Of a DNA stretch of 64,000 bases, positions 26,093-33,658 are shown in pieces. The translations under genes were made by a program, and so were the position numbers. Source of the stretch: an uncultured Acetatifactor sp. (GTDB lineage Bacteria; Bacillota; Clostridia; Lachnospirales; Lachnospiraceae); the NCBI GenBank assembly GCA_910586485.1, contig CAJUIA010000019.1:12833-76832 (forward strand), in the 5' to 3' direction. The stretch's first letter is position 1. Every line of letters starts with the position of its first letter. The notes beneath the pieces were generated by a model, which was not told the DNA's origin, searched no databases, and saw only the letters and a list, made by a program, of their open reading frames with translations.

Positions 26093-26524
26093 TTGAAAAT
26101 TTCCACTCGCGGAAGGTACGCTTTTCGTATGATGATAGATTTAGCGCAGCACTACAACGAAGGTTTTATTGCCCTCAAAGATATATCTGCAAGACAGAAT
26201 ATTTCCAAAAAGTACCTGGAACAGATCATTCCGTTTTTCAACCGCAGTAATCTGCTCTTCGCTAATAAAGGGCACATGGGCGGCTATCAGTTGGCAAAAC
26301 ACCCCGAAAAAATTACTGTCAGGGAAATCCTCGAAATCGCAGAAGGCAGCCTGGCCCCTGTCAGCTGTATGGACAATGTTCCCAATTTTTGTGAAAATGC
26401 AGATCGTTGTTTCACTCTGCCCGTCTACCAGGGCCTATATAAAGTCATCCTTGACTACCTGGACAGCATCACACTTTCTGATGTTATCAGCAACAAAAAA
26501 GACAACTGTGAATACTATATCTAA
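26093..26524 (+). CDS. Rrf2-family regulator with three cysteines (CymR/IscR-like)
   Basis: A 143-residue winged helix protein starting at a TTG with GGAGG 8 nt before. The Rrf2 core is MKISTRGRYAFRMMIDLA, DISARQNISKKYLEQI (recognition helix) and NKGHMGGYQLAKHP. Cysteines C92, C100 and C106 (SCMDNVPNFCENADRC) correspond roughly to the cluster cysteines of IscR, whereas the Bacillus cysteine regulator CymR lacks that trio. It may thus sense Fe-S state or cysteine supply and control the flanking sulfur genes. The gene overlaps the LysR gene end to end by 4 nt. Confidence 0.88.
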   Translation: MKISTRGRYAFRMMIDLAQHYNEGFIALKDISARQNISKKYLEQIIPFFNRSNLLFANKGHMGGYQLAKHPEKITVREILEIAEGSLAPVSCMDNVPNFCENADRCFTLPVYQGLYKVILDYLDSITLSDVISNKKDNCEYYI

Positions 26525-27441
26525 ACTGATTCCTTTATTGTCTGGTTTTCATATCTCTTTAATATCTGCACATATTCCTTCCCTATGATGCTTAAGGGCA
26601 TGTTCTTTCTTTTGGTATATCCGATTGTCATATAATCAGATGTGTCAAAAGGAACAGAAACAAAATTCCCCCCGTTCAAATCTCCGCAGATAATACCGGA
26701 ACACAGAGTATACCCATTCAGCCCCACCATAAGGTTCAGCATTGTTGCCCTGTCATTCGCCTTGATAATCTGCTTGTAATCCAGCGTACTAAGTACTTCC
26801 TCTGCAAAATAAAAAGCATTCTTATCTCCCTGTTCAAAAGACAGGCATGGGTAAGGCTCCAATTCCGCAAAACTTATTTTTGCCCTGGCCGCCAAAGGAT
26901 GCTTTCTGGAAAGATATACAGAAATGCCGCAGTCAAACAATGGAACGAATTCCAGCCCATTCTCTGAAATAATCTTGTTTAACACCTTCCTGTTAAAATC
27001 ACTCAGATACAATACCCCGATTTCGCTGCGGCTGTTCCTGACATTCTCTATTACTTCAAAAGTCTTTGTCTCATATACTGCCAGTTCAAATTCATTCATG
27101 GAAAACTTCTTTCCAAGCTCTATAAACGCTTCAACTGCAAAAGAATAATGCTGCATGGACACGGAAAATTTCTTCTTCCGGCTCTTATCCTCTGTATAGC
27201 GTTCATTGATCATTTGATTGATCTGAACCATCTGCCTTGCATAACTTAAAAATTCCTCACCTTCTGTCGTTACCACAATGCCTTTATTGGAACGGGAAAA
27301 TATCTGCGTATGGATCTCCTCTTCCAAATCCCGGATTGCGCTGGATAAAGCAGGCTGGGAAACAAACAACTCGGCCGACGCCCTGTTCATGGACTTTTTT
27401 TCTGCGACTGTTACTACATATACCAACTGTGATAAAGTCAT
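26521..27441 (-). CDS. LysR-family transcriptional regulator
   Basis: A 306-residue protein with the N-terminal LysR HTH (MTLSQLVYVVTVAEKKSMNRASAELFVSQ in family order, then PALSSAIRDLEEEIHTQIF) and a type 2 periplasmic-binding-like effector domain (residues about 90-300). The ATG at 27441 has GGAGG upstream. LysR proteins of sulfur metabolism such as CysB and CysL sense O-acetylserine or sulfur compounds. Location beside the sulfur genes supports such a role but the ligand is not known. Confidence 0.87.
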   Translation of the reverse strand: MTLSQLVYVVTVAEKKSMNRASAELFVSQPALSSAIRDLEEEIHTQIFSRSNKGIVVTTEGEEFLSYARQMVQINQMINERYTEDKSRKKKFSVSMQHYSFAVEAFIELGKKFSMNEFELAVYETKTFEVIENVRNSRSEIGVLYLSDFNRKVLNKIISENGLEFVPLFDCGISVYLSRKHPLAARAKISFAELEPYPCLSFEQGDKNAFYFAEEVLSTLDYKQIIKANDRATMLNLMVGLNGYTLCSGIICGDLNGGNFVSVPFDTSDYMTIGYTKRKNMPLSIIGKEYVQILKRYENQTIKESV

Positions 27442-27754
27442 ACCTTCACCTCCATCCATTTAGTATGTCTATCATTTTAGTAGGTTTAATCGGTTTATTA
27501 TAGCACAAAAACCCTGATTTATAAAGTACAATATCTGTTTCATTTTCTCACCTTTTGCTTAAATTTGTAATAACACTACTATAGCCATTATTTTTTCCTT
27601 TGCATAATACCTAAATCTTTCGATTTGTTATAAGTAAAATTTATAGCTAGACATGCCGCCGGCGCCGGCACAAATAATCTATGTATACGCTTCATGGTAA
27701 TCTCCCAGATGGAGGCTGTACTATAAAATATTTGGTTTTCTGTATTTTCATCTA
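27442..27754 (-). promoter_or_regulatory. LysR leader region with -10 box and a GC-rich repeat
   Basis: No gene is seen in this AT-rich stretch. On the minus strand TATAAT (27497-27502) gives a -10 for the LysR gene with a weak -35. A 35-bp repeat with a GCCGGCGCCGGC core lies at 27649-27683 and matches another copy at 35862-35896. CTCC-atct-GGGAG at 27703-27714 is a small hairpin behind the GHKL/HExxH gene. Confidence 0.55.
27649..27683 (-). repeat. GC-rich leader repeat, copy D
   Basis: Agrees with the copy at 35862-35896 in 30 of 35 positions (AGACATGCC, then GGCGCCGGC, CAAA and AATCT). The centre is palindromic. Both copies point the same way relative to the minus-strand gene that follows (here the LysR gene) and resemble the left end of the larger repeats at 44319 and 56407. 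Confidence 0.65.
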
Positions 27755-29017
27755 TTACACCCCAAACATATCCGCAATTTCACCATTACACTCATCTATA
27801 TCATAATCCGCATCAATCAAATCCTGCCCCTCTACCTTTCTCCACATACACTCATATTCCTCCAATTTTGCATAGTTCTGCATGATCCTGTAATTCATTG
27901 CCTGTATTGCCGCCCGGAACTGTCTGCTGGCATCACCGCCGAACTGATGAAGAAGCTCGTGCATATATACGGTCATGGCCTCTGGGAAAGCATCTTTTTC
28001 AAACAGCCTCTTCCGAAGATTGATCTCCGTGATGTGAGAAACCACCTTTAGCCCCATCCCATTCCGGGCAGCCCCCGCCAATCTCTCCGTCATGGCAAAA
28101 CCCTCATTCGGTGTTCTTTCATTCGCAATTACCCTGCATTTGGGCAGCGTTTCATAACATAACAAATCAGGGAAAATATTCCCCGCCAGCATTTCCAATA
28201 TCCGGATCCGCTCCTGCTGCAGCGCATCCGGTTCATATATCACATGAAAACCATCGTGCTTTTCACACAGGCTGTAAATTGTTTCAATCCCCAAAGCAGA
28301 AAAATAACAAGGCAAAAGCTTGAGCCTTCCATGAAATTCCGACATGTGAAACCACTCCATTGCCGTCCGGTACTTATTTTTATCCCTTTTTACAGCGTAG
28401 GCATCTATATCCGCAATGTAACGATCCTTCAAATATCCATATACCTTTTGACATATTTTGCAGTCATTACTGATCATCCGGACTATTCTTTGAATCAGCC
28501 TGCGCCAGTCCGGCCCTTCCGTCTTCTTTCCTGCTGTACGCCAGTATGGGGAAAAGTCCATGAACACTCTTCTCAACGCCTCCCCTTCCAATCGGAATAC
28601 AATTTCCGCAACCGCCTCTTCTATATCACGATAGCGAAACCTCTCTCTGTCTCTGTCATCTTCTCTATCCGGCTCATATCCATGATTACAGAAAATCAGG
28701 GGCACTCCGCGAATTTGCGCCCGCTCCTGCATGGATGCAAACACCTTCCCAAACTTACCCGCCGTATGCCGTACTCTTCTATCCCCTTTTGTAGACGCGC
28801 CGATATATTGAAGCCAATCGACATGGAACCCCTTCTTCCCTTCCAGCCGAAGCTCCTGTCTGCTTTCATCATAATGATAGACAAATTCACGGGCAAATTT
28901 TTCTGAACCTAAGACATCATAAAAATTTTGAATATAGTCCTCCATAATGTGGCTTAAGCTCCAGCGAACGGGATAAGTCATGACCAGATTAAGTTTTTCC
29001 CTTCCACCTCTCTTCAT
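27755..29017 (-). CDS. Degenerate GHKL-ATPase-like protein with HELLH metalloprotease-like motif
   Basis: I do not recognise this as a named family. It is 420 residues from the ATG at 29017 (GGAGG close upstream; an ATG at 28981 is the alternative). It is a paralogue of the next gene upstream along nearly its whole length. Residues 27-34 (DYIQNFYD) match the N-box of GHKL ATPases, and GASTK (73-77) with AGKFGKVF (86-93) recalls the lid glycine motif, but the last glycine is lost and about 130 residues of the ATPase sheet are missing. HELLH at 353-357, followed by QFGGD, is a zinc-protease-like HExxH with a nearby acidic residue. The start overlaps the upstream gene by 29 nt. Confidence 0.7.
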   Translation of the reverse strand: MKRGGREKLNLVMTYPVRWSLSHIMEDYIQNFYDVLGSEKFAREFVYHYDESRQELRLEGKKGFHVDWLQYIGASTKGDRRVRHTAGKFGKVFASMQERAQIRGVPLIFCNHGYEPDREDDRDRERFRYRDIEEAVAEIVFRLEGEALRRVFMDFSPYWRTAGKKTEGPDWRRLIQRIVRMISNDCKICQKVYGYLKDRYIADIDAYAVKRDKNKYRTAMEWFHMSEFHGRLKLLPCYFSALGIETIYSLCEKHDGFHVIYEPDALQQERIRILEMLAGNIFPDLLCYETLPKCRVIANERTPNEGFAMTERLAGAARNGMGLKVVSHITEINLRKRLFEKDAFPEAMTVYMHELLHQFGGDASRQFRAAIQAMNYRIMQNYAKLEEYECMWRKVEGQDLIDADYDIDECNGEIADMFGV

Positions 29018-30647
29018 ATTCCTCCACCGCATCCCTGAAGCAATACAGCAGTGTGCCGACATAAGTAAGTGCCGCATTGGGCCGCTCGCTTCTCTCGGTA
29101 CCATACACATGTACACATGCTCCAAGATATTTTAAAAGAACCTGCTGGAAATCTGCCTCCGCTGATAAGTCTTCCTCATCCATTACGACTTCGCTGATCT
29201 GATATTTGATATGACGTTTTTTTCTGTTACCGGAAAATACACGCACGGCCCTTGTCTCTGCATAGGGCAGAAGCCCATACTGCAGGTAGGACTGAATCTT
29301 CTTTCGCCTTCTCTCTGTGCGGATCAGGATTCCCGGTGGAGACAGTTTACTGTCCAGCCCTGAAAGAATCAGCTTTGCACAACCCTTCAGCAGCTTCTCC
29401 CGCTCTGCTTCCGCTCCGTTCAACTTGCGATACATCACGCCCTTTTGCTCTTGATACTCCTGAAGAACCGATGAAACCCCCAAAAGCCGAAAAACCGGGT
29501 TGATCAGCCTGCGTCTGTTTTTCCCTCTGTCCTCCTGCTCGAACCATCCCCGCGCTTCCCGCAGCAAACGATTTCTTCCGTTATCGCCCCCTGGCCGCTC
29601 TATATATGCGAATCTCTCCGGCGGATACTCCTGTGCAAACCTTTTTACCAGCTCAGGCTCTGTAATTATATTACGCACCAGCTGGCATACCACATAATAC
29701 CATGTTCTTAAATCCGCAGGCCTGTCCCTCTCAAATACCGGAAAATCCTGCCACTTCTCCCTCATTTGTGTGAGCATCCAAAAAGATGCCTCCGGGCTTA
29801 GCCGTTCCGCTATTTTATATACTGCCCCCACAACCGCCGCCTCTGTCAAAATATCTCTGGAGCGGTCATTATCCATATGACGCTGCTTTTCTGACAAATG
29901 GATCACTATGGGAAAGGGCAGGCGGCCGCGGGCAATATACTTATAATAAAATACTCCTTGTATATCGGCATCCTCGGCGCACGGTATCCTCACAGCGGAA
30001 CGGGCATACAGTTCATATCCGTCCCCCGCTTCAATTTTTTGTGCCAGCAGCCTGTTCCCCGGATAAAAAAATTCAAGCAGTATCTCCTTTACATAACGGA
30101 TATTCTCATCAGAAGCAGGGATTCCGTATAGCTCCAGCGTGGTAAAGCCGTCATCCTCTCGTTTCTTCATACGGTATCCGAACATCGGAATCTCTCGCCC
30201 ATCTATTTTCTCCGCATACTCACACGGACGCAGTTCCCAGCCACCGGAGGACATCACCGCGTCTCCCCCCAGCTTTACCAGGCAGAGCAGCGCGATTTTA
30301 AAACCTTCCCCATACTCTCCGGCATATCCTTCCTTTCCCGTCTTTGTACTGCCACCGATAAAATGAAGCCATTCATACGAAAAGGAATGACCCAAAGTCC
30401 TCATTTTGATGCAAAGCTGTCTCCCTTCCTGCAGACCGTGCCCACAAATTCGATCTCCTTCCACAATCTCCCATTCATACTGAAATTCATCTGCAAAATG
30501 TTCCATTCCGATACTGTCATAAAAATTCTGCACAAAGTCCCGGAGAATGCGGTGCATATTCCATCTTACACGGTAATCCATCGCAATCCCCAGCGGAATC
30601 AGGGACGGAATATCTTTGCTGTCTTTTTCATATGTATTTATACTCAC
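28989..30647 (-). CDS. GHKL-ATPase-like protein of unknown system
   Basis: A 552-residue protein starting at a GTG that overlaps the XRE regulator stop by 20 nt. The N-terminal third resembles a GHKL (Hsp90/MORC/histidine-kinase type) ATP-binding domain: D37-x3-N41-x2-D44 in RDFVQNFYD stands for the E/D-N-D box, GGSTK (98-102) precedes a flexible lid, and AGEYGEGFKIA (109-119) matches the GxxGxGFK signature. A middle part with DNDRSRDIL and a long helical, basic C-terminal half (RTERRRKKIQSYL, NRKKRHIKYQ) follow. No membrane segment. The partner gene downstream is a shortened paralogue. Role unknown; an ATP-driven clamp or chaperone-like function is inferred from the fold. Confidence 0.7.
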   Translation of the reverse strand: MSINTYEKDSKDIPSLIPLGIAMDYRVRWNMHRILRDFVQNFYDSIGMEHFADEFQYEWEIVEGDRICGHGLQEGRQLCIKMRTLGHSFSYEWLHFIGGSTKTGKEGYAGEYGEGFKIALLCLVKLGGDAVMSSGGWELRPCEYAEKIDGREIPMFGYRMKKREDDGFTTLELYGIPASDENIRYVKEILLEFFYPGNRLLAQKIEAGDGYELYARSAVRIPCAEDADIQGVFYYKYIARGRLPFPIVIHLSEKQRHMDNDRSRDILTEAAVVGAVYKIAERLSPEASFWMLTQMREKWQDFPVFERDRPADLRTWYYVVCQLVRNIITEPELVKRFAQEYPPERFAYIERPGGDNGRNRLLREARGWFEQEDRGKNRRRLINPVFRLLGVSSVLQEYQEQKGVMYRKLNGAEAEREKLLKGCAKLILSGLDSKLSPPGILIRTERRRKKIQSYLQYGLLPYAETRAVRVFSGNRKKRHIKYQISEVVMDEEDLSAEADFQQVLLKYLGACVHVYGTERSERPNAALTYVGTLLYCFRDAVEEYEERWKGKT

Positions 30648-31281
30648 TCTCTCTGAGAATCCTCCTTGCCAGCGCTCCCGGCGTAAGCCCCGGATATTTC
30701 TTCACAAAGACACACAAATCCTCCCAACTCCCCTTCGGAAATCCCATGCAGTTCATGATGGTCTTCTGATCTTCTACCCATTTCTCCTTTATCAAGCATC
30801 CCTGATCATCATAACATCTGCCGTAGTTTTCCGGGCAGTCCAAATGTTCCTTTCTGTATTTCCTGTATCTTTCTTCTTCAGATTTCTTATAGCGTTTCCA
30901 TCTTTCTTCCGACACAAACATTCCGGCATGCTTCACCATAACTGCCAGCATATCCAACGCGACCTCAGATATGCCTATCTCATAGCCTTCCTGATACGCC
31001 TGATCATGCAAATCCATAGAACCGGCTTCCAGCATATCTGTATTCCCTCCCTCAAAAACAATTTCGGCCTCTTCTTCACTTTCTGCAAACACAAATATCT
31101 CATCTACCCCTGCATGAAGCTCCTCCGCGATGTCTACAGCAAGCTTCAACGACGGATTATACTTTCCCTGTTCCAGCCTCACAATCGTCTCCCTGCTTAC
31201 ATTAACCTTTTCAGCCAGCTTTTTCTGACTCAGATTCAGTTTCTCCCGATATGCCTTCATTCTTGTGTAAAAATCAGACAT
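30628..31281 (-). CDS. XRE-family regulator with long C-terminal extension, first gene of GHKL operon
   Basis: A 217-residue protein. Residues 1-65 are a Cro/C1-type HTH (YREKLNLSQKKLAEKVNVSRE, TIVRLEQGKYNPSLKLA). An acidic linker (FAESEEEAEIVFEGG) follows, then a helical region and a C-terminal part with several cysteines (HLDCPENYGRCYDDQGC), of no family I know. The ATG at 31281 is preceded by GGAGG 5 nt away. It starts 15 nt after the large palindrome that overlaps its promoter and so is likely autoregulated. It is cotranscribed and overlaps with the first GHKL gene. Confidence 0.85.
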   Translation of the reverse strand: MSDFYTRMKAYREKLNLSQKKLAEKVNVSRETIVRLEQGKYNPSLKLAVDIAEELHAGVDEIFVFAESEEEAEIVFEGGNTDMLEAGSMDLHDQAYQEGYEIGISEVALDMLAVMVKHAGMFVSEERWKRYKKSEEERYRKYRKEHLDCPENYGRCYDDQGCLIKEKWVEDQKTIMNCMGFPKGSWEDLCVFVKKYPGLTPGALARRILRESEYKYI

Positions 31282-31295
31282 AAAATCCTCCATCT

Positions 31296-31342
31296 AAATA
31301 CGGGCATGTGATAAATATATCACATGCCCGTATTTATGTCAA
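31296..31342 (-). promoter_or_regulatory. Promoter overlapped by a 40-bp perfect palindrome, operator of the GHKL operon
   Basis: Arms AAATACGGGCATGTGATA (31296-31313) and TATCACATGCCCGTATTT (31318-31335) are exact inverse complements around AATA. On the minus strand TTGACA (31337-31342) and TATATT (31314-31319) are 17 bp apart, so one arm fills the spacer and the centre is the -10 box. A dimeric repressor on this site would block transcription fully. The transcript would carry only part of the palindrome, so an operator is more likely than an RNA hairpin. Confidence 0.85.
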
Positions 31343-31374
31343 TTATATATATTGAGAATCACCTTCCGTTTCCT

Positions 31375-31700
31375 CTACTTGTTTATTTTCCAATAGCCTT
31401 TTCTATCAGAACCGATACGTATAATCTTCCCCGATTCCCGTAATTTCTTTATGAGACGGCTGATCTTTCTGGCACTGAATCCGGTTTCCTTACTTAACTT
31501 CTTGGCTGTAATGTCAGGCTGATTTTCCAGCATTTTCAAAATTTTTATTTCATCGCCATTATCATCGCCATTATCATCGCCATTTTCATCGCCACTCAAT
31601 TTATCAATAGGAACATTTTCCTTCCCCGCCGGAAACTTCCAGTGCCAAGCTGTTCCACCAGCCCTACATCCTTAAATACGTGCATTAACTCCCTATATTA
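31375..31700 (-). pseudogene. Remnant of an AlbA_2/RecG-like ATP-dependent DNA-binding protein
   Basis: Reading the minus strand, one frame gives YRELMHVFKDVGLVEQLGTGS, the conserved segment before the C-terminus of divergent-AAA (AlbA_2, 'RecG-like') proteins. The sequence then continues in another frame to a winged-helix tail, DITAKKLSKETGFSARKISRLI and IGSDRKGYWKINK, as in that family. The frameshift near 31640 and the missing N-terminal 350 or so residues show a decayed gene. A run of four 12-bp units encodes the GDDN repeats in between. Confidence 0.6.
31550..31597. repeat. Four 12-bp tandem units in the RecG-like remnant
   Basis: The unit TCATCGCCATTA is repeated about four times, the last one altered (CCATTTTC). 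On the minus strand it reads as G-D-x-N. Slipped-strand expansion in a linker is the simple explanation. Confidence 0.7.
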
Positions 31701-31809
31701 TTCAAAAAAATAACAGGAATATGATACAAAATTTTTTAATGTACTTTTGAATCAGAACGGGATAAAATAAATAATAAGAATCTATACCCAAAGGAAGGGA
31801 GCGGCCCCT

Positions 31810-32067
31810 ATGGAAAAAGCAGACAGCAAGCTCACAATAAACGACCTGTACATCGGCATGGAGATCAAAGACAAGAGCCAACTCAGCAATATATATGATA
31901 TATGGATACTACTTGTAAAAAACAGGGATTCTGATGGATATACAGTGCAGTTTATCGGTTCAGAGACAAATGCCGAATCTGATAAATTATATGCCCAGGG
32001 AAATGTAGTGTGCCCAGTATATAACGACAGCCTCGAACTGGATGGAGACATGTACTATGAAGAATAA
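31810..32067 (+). CDS. Hypothetical protein, 85 residues
   Basis: Not recognised. The acidic, soluble sequence (NDLYIGMEIKDKSQLSNIYDI, VQFIGSETNAESDKLY) has no motif I can name. A purine-rich AAGGAAGGGAG lies about 9 nt before the ATG, and the codon pattern looks coding. It is the only intact plus-strand gene between the GHKL operon and spmAB, with a terminator 214 nt downstream after a possible second small gene. Confidence 0.55.
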   Translation: MEKADSKLTINDLYIGMEIKDKSQLSNIYDIWILLVKNRDSDGYTVQFIGSETNAESDKLYAQGNVVCPVYNDSLELDGDMYYEE

Positions 32068-32114
32068 ATTCATCCTGCTTGAGTTGAGCCAGCGCAACGA
32101 GATACGGGCTCGGC

Positions 32115-32273
32115 ATGGATCTTCTGTCCCAGATGGATATACATATCGGGCAGAGCAGGCTTCTCAGAAAAACCATATTCCTCGCTTGTCCCTATGACAG
32201 GATGGATTCTGATTATCTGAAAATGCTGGATGAACACTTTGGCCTCCAGAAAATATCTTTCCCTGAAATATGA
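32115..32273 (+). CDS. Possible small or remnant gene, 52 residues
   Basis: The frame reads MDLLSQMDIHIGQSRLLRKT, continues with FLACPYDRMDSDYLKMLDE and stops at 32271-32273, just before a strong terminator. The composition looks like real protein, but no clear ribosome site precedes the ATG and the frame is open upstream to 32077. It may be the tail of a disrupted gene. No family recognised. Confidence 0.3.
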   Translation: MDLLSQMDIHIGQSRLLRKTIFLACPYDRMDSDYLKMLDEHFGLQKISFPEI

Positions 32274-32280
32274 TTTCAAA

Positions 32281-32334
32281 ATACAGCTTGCGGAGTACTG
32301 CCTATGGCAGTCACTCTACAAGCTGTATATTTTT
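32281..32334 (+). terminator. Rho-independent terminator
   Basis: ATACAGCTTG (32281-32290) pairs perfectly with CAAGCTGTAT (32319-32328). The interior can pair further (ACTGCC with GGCAGT), and the stem is followed by ATTTTT on the plus strand. It ends the small plus-strand genes, facing the spmB gene. Confidence 0.75.
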
Positions 32335-32376
32335 GCAAACATCGACCCGCTTTACCGGGTATCCTGAAATAGCCCT

Positions 32377-32904
32377 TTACCCCATCCATCCCGCCAGCAC
32401 CACGCTGGCCACGGTCCCCGCAAGGGTGGCCAGCAGGGCTCCCGTCAGAGTGTACCGGGTCTTCGTCACCTTGGCCGCCAGGAAATAGACGCTCATGGTG
32501 TAGAACACCGTCTCCGTACAACTCATCAGAATGGAGGTCAGCATCCCTGCATAAGAATCCGGCCCGGAGGTTTTAAAAATATCCAGCACCAGTCCCGTGG
32601 CGGCAGAAGAAGAAAACATTTTCACGATCAACAGCGGCATAAGCTGGGCGGGAAGACCCACCTTTTCCGTCAGAGGGCCCAGCAATCCGCCCAGCATGTC
32701 AAAAAAGCCGGAAGCCCGCAGCATACCCACCGCCATCATCAGCCCGATCAGCGTAGGAACAATATCCACCACAATCTTAAGCCCGCTCTTCGCTCCTTCC
32801 AGAAAGCTTTCATACACCTTCACTCTGGAAACATAGCCATAGCCTACAATAAAGAAAATCAGCATGGGAATGATAATATCCGAAAGATGTGACATTACGC
32901 TCAT
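32377..32904 (-). CDS. spmB: Spore maturation protein B
   Basis: A 175-residue membrane protein of the nucleoside-recognition (Gate) family. Four to five hydrophobic helices are visible, with the typical SpmB segments VVDIVPTLIGLMMAVGMLRASG and VKMFSSSAATGLVLDIF (given here in pieces) and SCTETVFYTMSVYFLAAK. SpmA and SpmB together are needed for dehydration of the spore core and heat resistance. Its ATG overlaps the spmA stop by 4 nt. Confidence 0.9.
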   Translation of the reverse strand: MSVMSHLSDIIIPMLIFFIVGYGYVSRVKVYESFLEGAKSGLKIVVDIVPTLIGLMMAVGMLRASGFFDMLGGLLGPLTEKVGLPAQLMPLLIVKMFSSSAATGLVLDIFKTSGPDSYAGMLTSILMSCTETVFYTMSVYFLAAKVTKTRYTLTGALLATLAGTVASVVLAGWMG

Positions 32905-33587
32905 ACCGGCCTGCCCCCCTTACGTCCGCTCCTGTCCTTGATCTTACAGTACACCACCGCTGTCAGGGTACTGATCAGGGTAGCCGCAATAGCAGGGGCA
33001 ATCACCGCCGCCGGCCTGGCGCTGCCATACTGGCTCCGGTAGGCAATCATATTCACCGGAATCAGCTGCAGGGAAGAAATATTTAAAATGAGAAAACCGC
33101 ACATTTCATTGCTGGCCCGGCGCTGAATTCTTTCCTTCTTTTCGTTTTTTCTATGTCCTGCCGGCTCTGCCCTTCGGATGGCAGGCTCATCCACGGCATA
33201 GCCCTCCGTCCCTCTTTCCGCCTCCAGCTTTGCCAGCTCTTCCATGGCTTTTAAGCCTGCCGGCGTACACGCCCAGCCAAGGCCCAGCACATTGGCAATA
33301 ATATTTGTAGCTATGTATTCCCTGGCAGGGTGCTTTTTAGGGATTCTGGGAAACAAAAAGGTAAGGAACGGGGATATTCCCCTGGTCAGCTTTTCAATCA
33401 GCCCCGCTTCTCTGGCAATCTCCATCAGCCCCGTCCACAGGGCCACCACTCCCGCCATGGTTATACACAGAGACACTGCTTCTCCCGCACTGTCCAGGGC
33501 TGCGTCCGTCACCGCACTCATCTGTCCCGTACATGCGGCAAAGACCACTGCCAGCAGTATCATCAGGGCCCAGATCATATTTAACAT
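32901..33587 (-). CDS. spmA: Spore maturation protein A
   Basis: A 228-residue inner-membrane protein: MLNMIWALMILLAVVFA at the start, CITMAGVVALWTGLMEIARE, ATNIIANVLGLGWACTPAGLKAM in two blocks, and a C-terminal NEMCGFLILNISSLQLIP. A hydrophilic insert rich in R/K/E (RRAEPAGHRKNEKKERIQRR) at about residues 140-160 is longer than in Bacillus SpmA. It forms the spmAB operon; no sporulation promoter was clearly recognisable. Confidence 0.9.
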   Translation of the reverse strand: MLNMIWALMILLAVVFAACTGQMSAVTDAALDSAGEAVSLCITMAGVVALWTGLMEIAREAGLIEKLTRGISPFLTFLFPRIPKKHPAREYIATNIIANVLGLGWACTPAGLKAMEELAKLEAERGTEGYAVDEPAIRRAEPAGHRKNEKKERIQRRASNEMCGFLILNISSLQLIPVNMIAYRSQYGSARPAAVIAPAIAATLISTLTAVVYCKIKDRSGRKGGRPV

Positions 33588-33658
33588 ATCGTCACCGTCC
33601 CGGCTTTGTTACTCTATATTTATTCAGCCGGCCCCGATAACTTTCCTTTTACTTTCCG

